A stretch of DNA of 57,315 bases from Prevotella sp. UBA2444 (GTDB lineage: Bacteria; Bacteroidota; Bacteroidia; Bacteroidales; Bacteroidaceae). The notes below the pieces were generated by a model. The model ran no database searches. It was not told the origin of the DNA and saw only the letters and a program-made list of their open reading frames with translations. Positions 19,391 to 28,110 of the stretch are shown one piece after another (positions within the stretch are counted from its first letter, which is position 1; each line of letters starts with the position of its first letter). The DNA is taken from positions 1-57,315 of the forward strand of contig DDQK01000030.1 in assembly GCA_002342665.1 (NCBI GenBank). Reading direction: 5' to 3'. The position numbers were made by a program, and so were the translations under genes.

Positions 19391-20118
19391 TGTACCGCCT
19401 GGCAGTCAAACAATACTTAGAGAGACACGGCTTTGAGGCACTAATCCCCAAAGCCGTGCTCTTTGACATGGACGGCGTGCTTTACGACTCGATGCCCAAC
19501 CACGCCATCGCATGGCAGCAGGCCATGAACAAGTTCGGCATCCACATGACAGCCGACGATGCCTATGCCACCGAGGGGGCACGGGGCGTTGATACCATCC
19601 GTCAAATGGTCAGGAAGCAACAAGGACGGGAAATCAGCGAGGAGGAAGCACAGCGGATGTACGATGAGAAAAGCCGTATCTTTCACTCTCTGAACGAAGC
19701 TCCCGTCATGCCCGGCATCCTACAGCTCATGAGCCAGCTGAAGGCAGCAGGCATCAGCTGCGGCGTAGTCACTGGCAGCGGACAACGGCCACTCATCCAG
19801 CGTATTCTCAAAGATTTCGGCGATTTTGTAGACGAGGGGCAGATTACCACCGCCTACGATGTGAAACAGGGCAAGCCACACCCCGATCCCTATCTCATGG
19901 GACTGAAGAAAGCCGGCAACCTGAACCCCTGGGAGGCCATCGTTGTGGAGAATGCTCCTTTGGGTATCCGTGCGGGTGTTGCTGCAAAGATTTTCACAAT
20001 TGGCGTCAACACCGGGCCTCTGGCCAACGAAGTATTGCTTCATGCGGGCGCAAACCTGTTGTTCCCCACTATGCAACAACTGAGCGACAGCTGCATTACT
20101 GTTTTTTCTCGCTCTTGA
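19390..20118 (+). CDS. HAD-superfamily phosphatase (beta-phosphoglucomutase-like)
   Basis: 242 residues. HAD motif I is DMDGVLYDS (near 25-33), with cap domain between 40 and 110, motif II VTGSGQ, motif III Lys in KPHPDP and motif IV VVENAPLGIRAG. These place it with sugar-phosphate phosphatases or phosphoglucomutases of the PGMB/GPH type. Position after pgi suggests a hexose-phosphate substrate, but the exact reaction cannot be told. The 3' end overlaps the convergent AI-2E transporter gene by 23 bases. Confidence 0.88.
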   Translation: MYRLAVKQYLERHGFEALIPKAVLFDMDGVLYDSMPNHAIAWQQAMNKFGIHMTADDAYATEGARGVDTIRQMVRKQQGREISEEEAQRMYDEKSRIFHSLNEAPVMPGILQLMSQLKAAGISCGVVTGSGQRPLIQRILKDFGDFVDEGQITTAYDVKQGKPHPDPYLMGLKKAGNLNPWEAIVVENAPLGIRAGVAAKIFTIGVNTGPLANEVLLHAGANLLFPTMQQLSDSCITVFSRS

Positions 20119-21187
20119 TGACGTACTTCTGATAGTAGGAGATCAGGAGCGTGGTGAGAGGCAGGGCGATGATCATGCCCAGGATGCCGAGCAAAGAACC
20201 CCAGACAGAGAGAGAAAGCAGGATAATAGCCGAGTTGAGCCCCGTGACGTGCCCCATGATCTTCGGCGTGAGGAAGGTGTCCTGAATCATCTGTACCACA
20301 GCAAACACCACGAGAGCCAACAAGAGAACCACCCAGAAGTTCTGCCCCGTATCAGCAGCTTTGACGATGGCCAGCAGAATGGTTGGTACGAAACCCAGCA
20401 ACTGCAGATAGGGCACCATATTGAGCAAGCCGATAAACATGCCCAATCCCACTGCCATCGGGAAGTCGATGATCAGGAATCCGATACTGAAAAGCACTCC
20501 CACACAGAGGGCCACCATCGCCTGTCCACGGAAATACTTGTTCATGCCATCCTCCACATCTGCCACCAGCTGCACTGCAAAGTGACGATAGCGCTCTGGT
20601 ATCAGACCTGGCCAACTGCGACATATCACCTCATAGTCTAATAATATAAATAAGGTATAGAGCAGCACCATCGTCAGGCTGAACATACTCGACACCACGC
20701 TGACGCTCTGCGTGATGACATCCCACACCTTGGGGAGCGTGGCCTTCACGCCATCCATAAACCCGTCCTGGGTGACAATGCCCTTGATATCGTCGACACT
20801 CAGATGACTACGCACAAAGTCTTCGATAGCATCGGGGATATTGTTTACCAGTTGCGAATGTGAGAGATAAGCCACCAGCAAGTCCTTCACGCGAAGACTC
20901 TCCTCCACCATCGGGGGAACCATCAGCATGAAGACACCCGTCAGCACCAAACCTACCACCAAGAAAGACAAGAGAATACCTACGATGCGGTACTTCAGAT
21001 GACAACGGTACTGAAAGAACTTTACCAGCGGGAACATCAGATAGGCGATGAGCCAAGCCAGGAAGAAAGGCACGAGCACAGAACTCAGCCGATTGAGCAG
21101 CATCACGATGCCTGCAAACAGCAGCACACCAAGAAATCCTCTGACGAAGCTGTCGAAGGTGATAGGATTGCGCTCAGATTTCGTCAT
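20096..21187 (-). CDS. AI-2E-family transporter
   Basis: 363 residues, inner-membrane protein with about eight hydrophobic segments. There are two at 15-55, one at 65-90, then a soluble helical stretch (about 95-175), and the rest in the C-terminal half, ending in the family-typical MIIALPLTTLLISYYQKYV. The family includes autoinducer-2 exporters and Na/H antiporters, and no substrate can be assigned here. It follows the small lipoprotein gene with a 14-base overlap. Confidence 0.9.
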   Translation of the reverse strand: MTKSERNPITFDSFVRGFLGVLLFAGIVMLLNRLSSVLVPFFLAWLIAYLMFPLVKFFQYRCHLKYRIVGILLSFLVVGLVLTGVFMLMVPPMVEESLRVKDLLVAYLSHSQLVNNIPDAIEDFVRSHLSVDDIKGIVTQDGFMDGVKATLPKVWDVITQSVSVVSSMFSLTMVLLYTLFILLDYEVICRSWPGLIPERYRHFAVQLVADVEDGMNKYFRGQAMVALCVGVLFSIGFLIIDFPMAVGLGMFIGLLNMVPYLQLLGFVPTILLAIVKAADTGQNFWVVLLLALVVFAVVQMIQDTFLTPKIMGHVTGLNSAIILLSLSVWGSLLGILGMIIALPLTTLLISYYQKYVIKSEKKQ

Positions 21188-21749
21188 CCTCTACCTCCTT
21201 GTTTTCCATATTGTTGCCACCGTTGGTGTCCAACTGGCTATCGAGCTTGATACCCACATCGCCAAAATTGCTCACCGATACAACCAGAGGAATATACTCA
21301 TCCGTCTGGGGATGGCACACACTGGCAGCAAAGAAGACATTGTTGCCCTCCACCTTGTCGTAGACAAGTCCTTCCAGGATGCCCGTCTTCCGGTAGTCAT
21401 CGTTGAGCAGATTCTCAAAGGCTGCCTTCGTGAAGCTGCGATTGAAAAACACACTGCCGTCGGCGCGGATGATTCGCAAGGAGATACGGTTGTCGACAAA
21501 CTTCTGTCCCGTCTCATCCTTCACCATCCGAAGGCTGTCATCAGGCGTACGGATCACCTCCACCTGGTATTTCTTGTCGAGCCACTTGATGTCGGTCACC
21601 TGGCGGTAGTCCTGCATCTTTACGGGAGCCTGCAACTTAGGAGTCTCTGCCTTGGTGGCTATGATATCGTCGTGCTTCTTCTTCTCGCCGCAGCCCGTCA
21701 CCAGTAATACCAGCGCCGATGCTATAATGATGCTTATCTTCTTCTTCAT
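21174..21749 (-). CDS. Lipoprotein of the DUF4738 type
   Basis: 191 residues from MKKKISIIIASALVLLVTGC (ATG 21,749), a lipoprotein signal with Cys20; the longer frame upstream runs through the promoter. The mature part (WLDKKYQVEVIRTPDDSLRMV, RTGILEGLVYDKVEG-like strand region, CHPQTDEYIPLVVSVSNFG) resembles the Bacteroidales DUF4738 family as I recall it; function unknown. A -7 box TACCTTTG (minus, 21,775-21,782) precedes it. First gene of a pair with the AI-2E transporter. Confidence 0.75.
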   Translation of the reverse strand: MKKKISIIIASALVLLVTGCGEKKKHDDIIATKAETPKLQAPVKMQDYRQVTDIKWLDKKYQVEVIRTPDDSLRMVKDETGQKFVDNRISLRIIRADGSVFFNRSFTKAAFENLLNDDYRKTGILEGLVYDKVEGNNVFFAASVCHPQTDEYIPLVVSVSNFGDVGIKLDSQLDTNGGNNMENKEVEDDEI

Positions 21750-21814
21750 TTTTTTGATTATAAGTTTGTCGATGCAAAGGTAACACAAATTTCTGATTTA
21801 CCGAAGAAAAACAT

Positions 21815-21990
21815 AAAAAAAGTTGGCCCACCCTTCACGAGTCAGCCAACTGTTATCTTTAATAAAACAAATCTCTTACCAAGAAACCTATCCTTATGAG
21901 AGACAAAAGGCACGCTTGCCTGAAAAAACACTATGTTAACCTAAATCATTATGTTCTATTCTAACTATATGACGCAAAAGAATACTAAAA
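21815..21990 (-). ncRNA. Candidate small RNA, about 150-175 nt (ends approximate)
   Basis: Inferred from the strong terminator at 21,821-21,851, from an AT-rich zone just upstream (21,965-22,020) that could hold a promoter, and from internal short stems (GGCA AGCG TGCC near 21,907-21,920, and TCTCT/AGAGA arms). No protein is encoded on this strand. I find no exact TAnnTTTG box, and no known RNA family is recognised; it does not show the long rod of 6S RNA. Confidence 0.35.
21821..21851 (-). terminator. Intrinsic terminator with no annotated upstream gene
   Basis: AGTTGGC (21,821-21,827) pairs with GCCAACT (21,845-21,851). On the minus strand the hairpin is followed at once by TTTTTTTATG. No minus-strand protein gene lies upstream, so it probably ends an RNA transcript from the 21,852-22,000 region. 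Confidence 0.7.
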
Positions 21991-22086
21991 GTTTAAATAG
22001 AACACAAAAAAAATACATTCCTTTTCAAGAAAATCATCATTTTTTCGTAATTTTGCACCAATTCTGATGATTTTGTATTTTGCGGA

Positions 22087-22779
22087 ATGAGAAAAAGTGA
22101 AATGATACGACGAGTGAAGCGACCTGCCATCATGCTGCTACTGACTTCAGCAGCACTCCTGTCTGGCTGCCATTCGGAAGGCAGCCAAGAGGGTGAAACC
22201 GGCATCGTGGCGCAAGGCGTCGATACGGTGCCCATGCTCATCATGCAAGTGCAGAAGTGTGCACGACTCTATACCACCGAGGTGAAAGTTCACAAGATTG
22301 TGACCCACGACGACGTGGTGCGACTGAAAGGCACGCTGCTCAAGCAAGACTTCAACCTGCGGGTGCCCTTAGGCGACCGTAAGATAGCCATCCCGATGGA
22401 TGCCACGCTGAAGGCCTACATCGACTTCAGCCAGTTCTCAGAAAAGAATGTGGAGCGCAGTGGCGATCGCATCACCATCGTGCTGCCTGATCCCAACGTA
22501 GTGCTCACCAGCTCGAAGATTGACCAGAAGAGCGTGCGTGAGTTCGTGGCGTTGTCGAGAGCCCATTTCAGCGATGCCGAGATGAGCAGCTACGAACAGC
22601 AGGGGCGCGAAGCCATCATCGCCAGCATCCCCGATTTAGGCATCATCGAGACGGCCAAGGCCAATGCCGCCCGCGTGCTGGTGCCCATGCTTGTGGAAAT
22701 GGGCTATCGCGAGGAGAACGTCACCATCGCTTTCCGCAAGGAGTTCAGTCTTAACGACATACGAAAACTGATTGAGTGA
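22087..22779 (+). CDS. DUF4230 lipoprotein A
   Basis: 230 residues, with signal RPAIMLLLTSAALLSGC (Cys28) after a basic N-terminus; MIRRV, five codons in, is an alternative start. The mature chain (VQKCARLYTTEVKVHKIVTHDD, IAIPMDATLKAYIDFSQF, then DRITIVLPDPNVVLTSSKID) matches the DUF4230 pattern of strand-rich proteins. A weak promoter (TAATTTTG at 22,048-22,055) lies 31 bases upstream. The downstream gene is a second DUF4230 protein, overlapping by one base (TGATG). Function unknown. Confidence 0.82.
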   Translation: MRKSEMIRRVKRPAIMLLLTSAALLSGCHSEGSQEGETGIVAQGVDTVPMLIMQVQKCARLYTTEVKVHKIVTHDDVVRLKGTLLKQDFNLRVPLGDRKIAIPMDATLKAYIDFSQFSEKNVERSGDRITIVLPDPNVVLTSSKIDQKSVREFVALSRAHFSDAEMSSYEQQGREAIIASIPDLGIIETAKANAARVLVPMLVEMGYREENVTIAFRKEFSLNDIRKLIE

Positions 22780-23393
22780 TGAAGCAGAAGAATAGAAACA
22801 TCAGCGAGGCCCTCGTCCAGTTGCAACGCTTAGGCATCGTGGCAGCGATACTGGCAGCGACAGTGCTGGGGCTGTGGTTCTGCCACGAGATGAAGGACAG
22901 CCATGTGGAAATGGGCGCCAGCGAGACCATCGACATCACCCCTACCCAGATACAGAGCATCGAGGCCATCGGCGAATGGGAATTCCTCAGCGTGAGCAAC
23001 GAGGAGCTGGTAGACACCGTCCGCAAGGGCCTCTTCAGCAATGACGAGCTGGTGCGCATTTACTACGGCACCCTTCGCCTGGGTGTCAACATGCACCAAG
23101 CCAGTCCCCGTTGGCTTACTGTCAAGGGCGATACCGTCAGAGCCATGCTGCCTAAGGTAGGACTGCTCAGCAAGGATTTCATCGACGAAGCCCGCACCAA
23201 GTCGTTCTTCGAGAGTGGCAAGTGGACTGCCAAGGATCGTGAGGCCATGTACCGCAAGGCTTACCGCCAGATGCTCCACCGCTGCCTGACGCCTGCCAAC
23301 ATCAAGACGGCGCAGGATAATGCGGAGGCTCAGTTTACGAAGATGCTCAAGGCGATGGGATACAAGAACGTGATTGTGGAATTTGAGGAGTGA
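22779..23393 (+). CDS. DUF4230 protein B, membrane-anchored
   Basis: 204 residues from ATG 22,779; a GTG one codon earlier is less likely. One membrane segment near 16-36 (LGIVAAILAATVLGLWFCHEM). The body contains IEAIGEWEFLSVSNEELVD and RIYYGTLRLGVNM, the DUF4230 pattern. It is paired with the lipoprotein upstream; the two probably act together at the envelope. The stop codon is followed directly by the octamer array leading to the AGCS gene. Confidence 0.82.
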   Translation: MKQKNRNISEALVQLQRLGIVAAILAATVLGLWFCHEMKDSHVEMGASETIDITPTQIQSIEAIGEWEFLSVSNEELVDTVRKGLFSNDELVRIYYGTLRLGVNMHQASPRWLTVKGDTVRAMLPKVGLLSKDFIDEARTKSFFESGKWTAKDREAMYRKAYRQMLHRCLTPANIKTAQDNAEAQFTKMLKAMGYKNVIVEFEE

Positions 23394-23447
23394 GAGATTG
23401 AGAGATTGAGAAATTGAAAAATTGAGAGATTGAGAAATTGAGAGATT
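23392..23447 (+). repeat. Octanucleotide array, 7 perfect units, between two genes
   Basis: Seven abutting octamers of GA-rich ATT type on the sense strand: GAGAGATT twice, GAGAAATT, GAAAAATT, GAGAGATT, GAGAAATT, GAGAGATT. The array begins inside the DUF4230 stop codon and ends one base before the AGCS ATG, so the whole spacer is repeat. Confidence 0.9.
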
Positions 23448-23448
23448 G

Positions 23449-24816
23449 ATGGAACAACTAAACGAGATACTGACTAAAGTGAGTGGTTGGCTATGGGGCT
23501 GGCCCATGATTGTCATGCTATTGGGTACCCACCTGTACCTGACCATTATCCTGCGCTTCCCACAACGACGGATATTCACAGCCATCCGCCTGTCCATCAG
23601 GCGCGACCCCGATGCCAAGGGCGATGTCTCACAGTTTGGCTCACTGGCTACTGCTCTGGCTGCCACCATTGGCACGGGCAATATCATCGGTGTGGCAACA
23701 GCCATCTCCCTGGGAGGTCCCGGTGCCGTGTTGTGGTGCTGGCTGACAGGGGTCTTCGGCATCTCCACGAAGTATGCTGAAGGACTGCTGGCCATCAAGT
23801 ACCGCGTGAAGACACCCGAAGGCCGGATGCTCGGAGGTCCGATGTACGCTCTGGAGCGCGGACTGGGATGGAAATGGCTCGCTGTGCTGTTCGCCCTGTT
23901 CACGGCCATTGCATCCTTCGGCATCGGCAACACAGTGCAGGCCAATGCCATCGCCACCGTGGCCTATGAGACCCACGCCATCCCGCCTTACGTGTCAGGA
24001 GCCCTCGTCAGTCTGCTCGCGGCTGCTGTGGTGCTGGGAGGCGTGAAGAGCATCGCCCGCGTGTGCAGCGCACTGGTACCACTGATGGCTCTCTGCTACG
24101 TTGTAGGATGCGTCTATATCCTCTGTGTCAATGCCGATTACCTGTGGCCTGCCCTGAAGCTGATCGTCCAAGCAGCCTTCGAGCCTTCTGCTGCCGGAGG
24201 AGGCTTCGTGGGTGCCGGGGTGATGATGGCTGCACGCTATGGCATCGCCCGCGGTCTGTTCTCCAACGAGAGCGGTCTGGGCTCTGCTCCCATCGTGGCT
24301 GCTGCAGCACAGACGCGCAACCCCGTCAGACAGGCCCTCGTCAGCAGTAGCGGCACTTTCTGGGACACGGTCGTCATCTGTGCCCTCACAGGCATGGTGA
24401 TCGTCAGCAGCATCATCGCCTACCCCGACATCGACTTCAACAACGGTGCCACGCTCACCAAGGATGCCTTCTCCAAGATTCCCGTTGTCGGCACTCCCCT
24501 GCTCACCTTCGGACTGCTCACTTTCTCCTTCTCCACCATCCTCGGCTGGTGCTACTATGGCGAGCGTGCCGTGGAGTATCTCAAAGGCAGGAAGTGGGTG
24601 CTGCCATTCCGCGTAGCCTTCATCGTGGGCGCATTCATCGGCAGCGTGATGAACCTGGCAATCGTATGGAACCTGGCTGACATCATGAATGCGCTGATGG
24701 CGATACCCAACCTGATATCGCTTGTCGCACTGAGCGGCATGCTGGTACACGAGACGCGGAAATACCTATGGCGAGACCGTCTCGACGCAGTCGACAACAA
24801 CGACTACACCCTCTGA
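23449..24816 (+). CDS. Alanine/glycine:cation symporter (AGCS family)
   Basis: 455 residues from ATG 23,449; the TTG before it belongs to the repeat. Integral membrane protein with about ten segments. Family signature GSLATALAATIGTGNIIGVATAI appears near residues 65-87, followed by GGPGAVLWCWLTGVFGISTKYAEGLLAIKYR; another is ARGLFSNESGLGSAPI. It imports alanine or glycine with Na+ or H+. The 3' end overlaps the convergent trmO by 51 bases. The start codon is preceded only by the octamer array. Confidence 0.93.
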   Translation: MEQLNEILTKVSGWLWGWPMIVMLLGTHLYLTIILRFPQRRIFTAIRLSIRRDPDAKGDVSQFGSLATALAATIGTGNIIGVATAISLGGPGAVLWCWLTGVFGISTKYAEGLLAIKYRVKTPEGRMLGGPMYALERGLGWKWLAVLFALFTAIASFGIGNTVQANAIATVAYETHAIPPYVSGALVSLLAAAVVLGGVKSIARVCSALVPLMALCYVVGCVYILCVNADYLWPALKLIVQAAFEPSAAGGGFVGAGVMMAARYGIARGLFSNESGLGSAPIVAAAAQTRNPVRQALVSSSGTFWDTVVICALTGMVIVSSIIAYPDIDFNNGATLTKDAFSKIPVVGTPLLTFGLLTFSFSTILGWCYYGERAVEYLKGRKWVLPFRVAFIVGAFIGSVMNLAIVWNLADIMNALMAIPNLISLVALSGMLVHETRKYLWRDRLDAVDNNDYTL

Positions 24817-25452
24817 CACTCTGAAGCGTATATCCCATCGCCCGAAGGGCATGCCATAGATGCGCCCCGCATCGTTCTGATAGCGCGGACGAGGGTCTTG
24901 TGCCAGCACCTGTCGCAGTGCCGACAGTTCTGCAGGCTGGAAGTGTGCCGACAGCACCGCTGGTATCTCCACGTCCAGTTCCTTCCATTCCGTCTTGTCG
25001 ACGAATCCACTGCGTGCCTCGGGATGACTGTCGGCATAAGCCACATAGGGTTTGATGTCGTAGATAGGCGTACCGTCCATCAGGTCGGCTCCCGCCACAT
25101 GGATGACAGGGCCCCGGGCCGCATCCTGTTCTATCCCGACGATTCTCACACACGAGAGACCCAGATTGTTGGGACGGAAGGGTGAGCGCGTGGCGAAGAC
25201 CCCCATCCTGCGATTGCCTCCCAGACGGGGCGGACGCACGGTAAGACGCTTCTCCGCACTGCGATTCTCCGAGAATTCCCAGATGAGCCAGGCGTAGTCA
25301 AACTCCTCCAGGCCTCGCAGGGCTTCCTCATGACGGTACTCGGGTACCATCTCGATGGTACCCACCAGTTCACTGACGAGTCCGCTCTGCCTGGGAATGC
25401 CGAACTTCGACTTCAGCGGCGAGCGGAAATATGCTATCGGAAGTATCTCCAC
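24766..25452 (-). CDS. trmO: tRNA (t6A37) N6-methyltransferase TrmO
   Basis: 228 residues, TsaA/TrmO family, which methylates t6A37 of tRNA-Thr with S-adenosylmethionine. N-terminal IAYFRSPLKSKFGIPRQSGLV and the RRMGVFATRSPFRPNNLGLSCVRI core (residues 83-106) are diagnostic, with a later DGTPIYDIKPYV motif. The C-terminal third forms the extra domain seen in longer members. It has its own promoter with essentially no leader and overlaps the AGCS gene tail to tail. Confidence 0.92.
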   Translation of the reverse strand: MEILPIAYFRSPLKSKFGIPRQSGLVSELVGTIEMVPEYRHEEALRGLEEFDYAWLIWEFSENRSAEKRLTVRPPRLGGNRRMGVFATRSPFRPNNLGLSCVRIVGIEQDAARGPVIHVAGADLMDGTPIYDIKPYVAYADSHPEARSGFVDKTEWKELDVEIPAVLSAHFQPAELSALRQVLAQDPRPRYQNDAGRIYGMPFGRWDIRFRVSEGVVVVVDCVETVSP

Positions 25453-25457
25453 GGGTG

Positions 25458-25488
25458 CAAAATTAGCAAAAAAAAGATAAATCCCAAA
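25458..25488 (-). promoter_or_regulatory. Promoter of trmO, close to leaderless
   Basis: Minus strand TTTG (25,485-25,488), 19 bases, TAATTTTG (25,458-25,465). The ATG begins only five bases later, so the transcript should start at or near the start codon. Confidence 0.65.
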
Positions 25489-25529
25489 AAATATTCACCA
25501 TTCACTATCGACTATTCACTTATTTTTAT

Positions 25530-25537
25530 TAACTTTG
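25530..25537 (+). promoter_or_regulatory. -7 element upstream of the histidine kinase gene
   Basis: TAACTTTG, 47 bases before the chosen ATG. No clear TTTG at -33. It sets the transcript start well downstream of the longest open frame, which supports the shorter start. Confidence 0.45.
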
Positions 25538-25584
25538 CCGCAAAATCAAACAACAACAGGTTGATCATCAATACTACCGCGACT

Positions 25585-27333
25585 ATGAATGTCAGAACTA
25601 TCCTTTTGGCAATGACCATGCTTCTTACCGCAAGCCATGCGCCGGCTGCCGACGACTATAAGACCAGTGCCGAGTATCTGGCTCTGCGAGATACCATGCA
25701 CCACGCCTTCAACAGCGGCGACAGTGCTGCCTTCTTCCCCGCACTCAGGAAACTGGAAGACTATCTGCTGAAGCAGGACGACATGCACGCCTACTACACC
25801 CAGCGGTGCAACGAGATTGTGTTTCTTATGAATCGGCAGCGCATCTTCGAAGCCTACAAAAAAGCTCAGCAACTCTCGAAAGAGCTCCGCGAGAAGAAAC
25901 TCGACAAGGAGATGTACATGGCCGTCAACATGATGGGCCACATCAATCGCTTCTGCGGCAATAAGGAGGCTGCCAAGGACTGCTTCCGCCAGGCGCTTGA
26001 CATGATGGAGAAGGCCGGCTATTGGGAGAGCATGCCCCCCATCTACATGAACATCGTCAACGTGGCGCTCAACGATGATCCCGATGAGGCCCAGCAGATG
26101 CTCTCGAAAGCTGCGGAGATAGCCGCCAAGTACTCCCCGGAACGCGTATTCGACATCGAGACACGACGCACCTTGAGCTACTTCAATAGCGGCAACCGCG
26201 AAGCCTTCATAAAGGGCTACGAGAAATACCGCGAGGGTGTGGCCCAGGGCAAATCTTCTGTCCATGGCCGCATGATGGAGATCTACCACGACGTGTATCT
26301 CGGCAAGACTGACGAAGCCCTCAAGCTTGCCCAGGAGGAACTCGGCGAGGACGGGCGCGAGGCCATCACCGTCATCTACGAGCAGGCAGGACGCTGGAAA
26401 GAGGCCTACGAGTCGCTCCAGCAGCAGTATGCCGCCAACGACTCCATTGCCAATGTGGTACTCACCAACAGCATGCAGGGCATTCACGACGAAATCCAGC
26501 ACTACGATGCTGAGCGCGAGATATCACGCAACCGTACCATCCTCCTGAGTGCCATCGTAGCACTGCTGCTCATCCTGCTCTTCGCTTTGATCTATATCCT
26601 GCTGGCCCGACGTCGCCACATCAAGCAGCTCAAGCAGGCCTACGACCGTGTACTCGAGGCCGACAAGATGAAGACCACCTTCGTCCGTAATATCACCCAC
26701 GAGGTGCGCACTCCCCTGAACATCATCTCCGGCTTCGCACAGGTCATCGCCGATCCCGACCTCGTGGCAAGTCCTCAGGAGCGAAAGGAACTGGCTGCCA
26801 CGATGCAGAAGAACACCAACCTCATCACCACTCTTATCGACGAACTGCTCCAGCTGTCGCTCAACGAGACTACTACCACCAAGGCCATAAAGGAAGAGGA
26901 TGTCAAGGTCGACAAATTGCTGCAGGTGATGATTGACAACTGTCAGGGTCGCCTCGCTCCCGATACCCATCTGCAACTGGAGTCCAGTCTGCCCGAGGGC
27001 TATAAGTTCCACACCAGCGAGGAGATGTTCAAGCGCATCGTCTCCTCACTGCTCGACAATGCCATCAAGAACACCCCCAGCGGCAGCATCACCCTGAAGA
27101 CCTCTGCCGACGAACGGCAGCTGACCATCGTCGTCGAGGATACGGGTCACGGTATTCCTGCCGGAGAGGAAGACCGTATCTTCGAGCACTTCGTCAAGCT
27201 CGATGCCTTCAAGGAGGGGCTCGGTCTCGGACTCCCCCTGGCCCGCACGATGGCAGAACGCCTGGGAGGCAGTCTCACGCTTGACTCCAGCTACCATGGC
27301 GGTGCACGGTTCATCGTCAGACTGGACTTGTGA
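25585..27333 (+). CDS. Sensor histidine kinase with periplasmic TPR-like domain
   Basis: 582 residues from MNVRTILLAMTMLLTAS (signal peptide). The longer open frame upstream overlaps trmO and the promoter. Residues 25-315 form a helical repeat domain, probably TPR, in the periplasm. A membrane segment follows at about 319-342, then a dimerisation domain with H-box FVRNITHEVRTPLN (His372) and a HATPase with DNAIKN, VEDTGHGIP and GLGLGLPLAR. The kinase and ATP sites look intact. There is no receiver domain and no response-regulator gene nearby, so the partner must be elsewhere. Followed by the MBL gene after a short octamer array. Confidence 0.9.
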   Translation: MNVRTILLAMTMLLTASHAPAADDYKTSAEYLALRDTMHHAFNSGDSAAFFPALRKLEDYLLKQDDMHAYYTQRCNEIVFLMNRQRIFEAYKKAQQLSKELREKKLDKEMYMAVNMMGHINRFCGNKEAAKDCFRQALDMMEKAGYWESMPPIYMNIVNVALNDDPDEAQQMLSKAAEIAAKYSPERVFDIETRRTLSYFNSGNREAFIKGYEKYREGVAQGKSSVHGRMMEIYHDVYLGKTDEALKLAQEELGEDGREAITVIYEQAGRWKEAYESLQQQYAANDSIANVVLTNSMQGIHDEIQHYDAEREISRNRTILLSAIVALLLILLFALIYILLARRRHIKQLKQAYDRVLEADKMKTTFVRNITHEVRTPLNIISGFAQVIADPDLVASPQERKELAATMQKNTNLITTLIDELLQLSLNETTTTKAIKEEDVKVDKLLQVMIDNCQGRLAPDTHLQLESSLPEGYKFHTSEEMFKRIVSSLLDNAIKNTPSGSITLKTSADERQLTIVVEDTGHGIPAGEEDRIFEHFVKLDAFKEGLGLGLPLARTMAERLGGSLTLDSSYHGGARFIVRLDL

Positions 27334-27355
27334 GAGATTGAGAGATTGAGAAATT
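27332..27355 (+). repeat. Octanucleotide array, 3 units, between two genes
   Basis: GAGAGATT, GAGAGATT, GAGAAATT starting in the kinase stop codon, then a degenerate unit up to the ATG at 27,365. Same octamer as at 23,392-23,447 and in the same sense orientation. Confidence 0.85.
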
Positions 27356-27364
27356 GAAATAATT

Positions 27365-28102
27365 ATGAGGAAAATGTTTTTATCCATGCTCCTGGCGGGG
27401 CTTACAGCCACCCTGGGATGCCAAGCTGCTCAGAAGGTGGACGAGTTCACCACCAAGAACAGCAAGAAAGTGACCATCACGTGCATCAAGCACGCCAGTA
27501 TGCGAATCCAGTACGACGGCCTCGAGATACAGGTAGACCCCGTGGGCACCTTTGTCACACCGGCCACCGACTACGCCCAATATCCGAAGGCCAACATCAT
27601 CCTCATCACCCACGAGCACAAGGATCACTGGGACCTGGAGGCCGTGCAGACCCTCCGCAACCACGCCACGAGCATCTATCTCAACAAGGCTGTGTTCCAG
27701 ATGTTCAAGAACGGCATGCCAATGGCCAATGGCGACAGCATCATCTACCGCAACGACATCAAGATTGAGGCCGTGCCTGCCTACAACACCACCCCGGGAC
27801 GCGAACAGATGCATCCCAAGGGCCGCGACAATGGCTACGTGCTCACACTCGACGGCTTGCGCATCTATATCGCAGGCGACACCGAGGACATTCCCGAGAT
27901 GGCCAACCTGAAGGATATCGACATCGCCTTCCTGCCCTGCAACCAGCCTTACACGATGACTATCGACCAGCTGGTGAGTGCTGCCAAGGTCATCAAGCCG
28001 AAGGTGGTCTTCCCCTATCACTACAACAATACACCCGTCACCCAGGCTGTCATGCGACTGGCGGGGACGGGCATCGAGGTTCGCATCCGCGACTACAAAT
28101 AA
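27365..28102 (+). CDS. MBL-fold metal-dependent hydrolase (UlaG-like), secreted
   Basis: 245 residues with an N-terminal signal (MRKMFLSMLLAGLTATLGC; Cys19 suggests a possible lipoprotein). Metallo-beta-lactamase fold: ITHEHKDHWD carries the HxHxDH zinc ligands, further ligands lie in YIAGDTEDIPEM (Asp) and FPYHYNN (His). It resembles UlaG-type lactonases and related phosphodiesterases. The substrate is unknown. It may be co-transcribed with the kinase upstream and is convergent with the GH31 gene. Confidence 0.87.
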   Translation: MRKMFLSMLLAGLTATLGCQAAQKVDEFTTKNSKKVTITCIKHASMRIQYDGLEIQVDPVGTFVTPATDYAQYPKANIILITHEHKDHWDLEAVQTLRNHATSIYLNKAVFQMFKNGMPMANGDSIIYRNDIKIEAVPAYNTTPGREQMHPKGRDNGYVLTLDGLRIYIAGDTEDIPEMANLKDIDIAFLPCNQPYTMTIDQLVSAAKVIKPKVVFPYHYNNTPVTQAVMRLAGTGIEVRIRDYK

Positions 28103-28110
28103 AAAGAAGG

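Noticed and set aside
21896..21964. 22-codon plus-strand frame (MRDKRHACLKKHYVNLNHYV...)
   Set aside because: No promoter or supporting signal on this strand, and too short to judge; it lies opposite the candidate RNA.
21815..21990. 6S RNA
   Set aside because: No long rod with central bubble can be drawn; the only strong stem is the terminator.
23392..23447. CRISPR array
   Set aside because: Units are 8 bases with no spacers; it is a simple tandem repeat.
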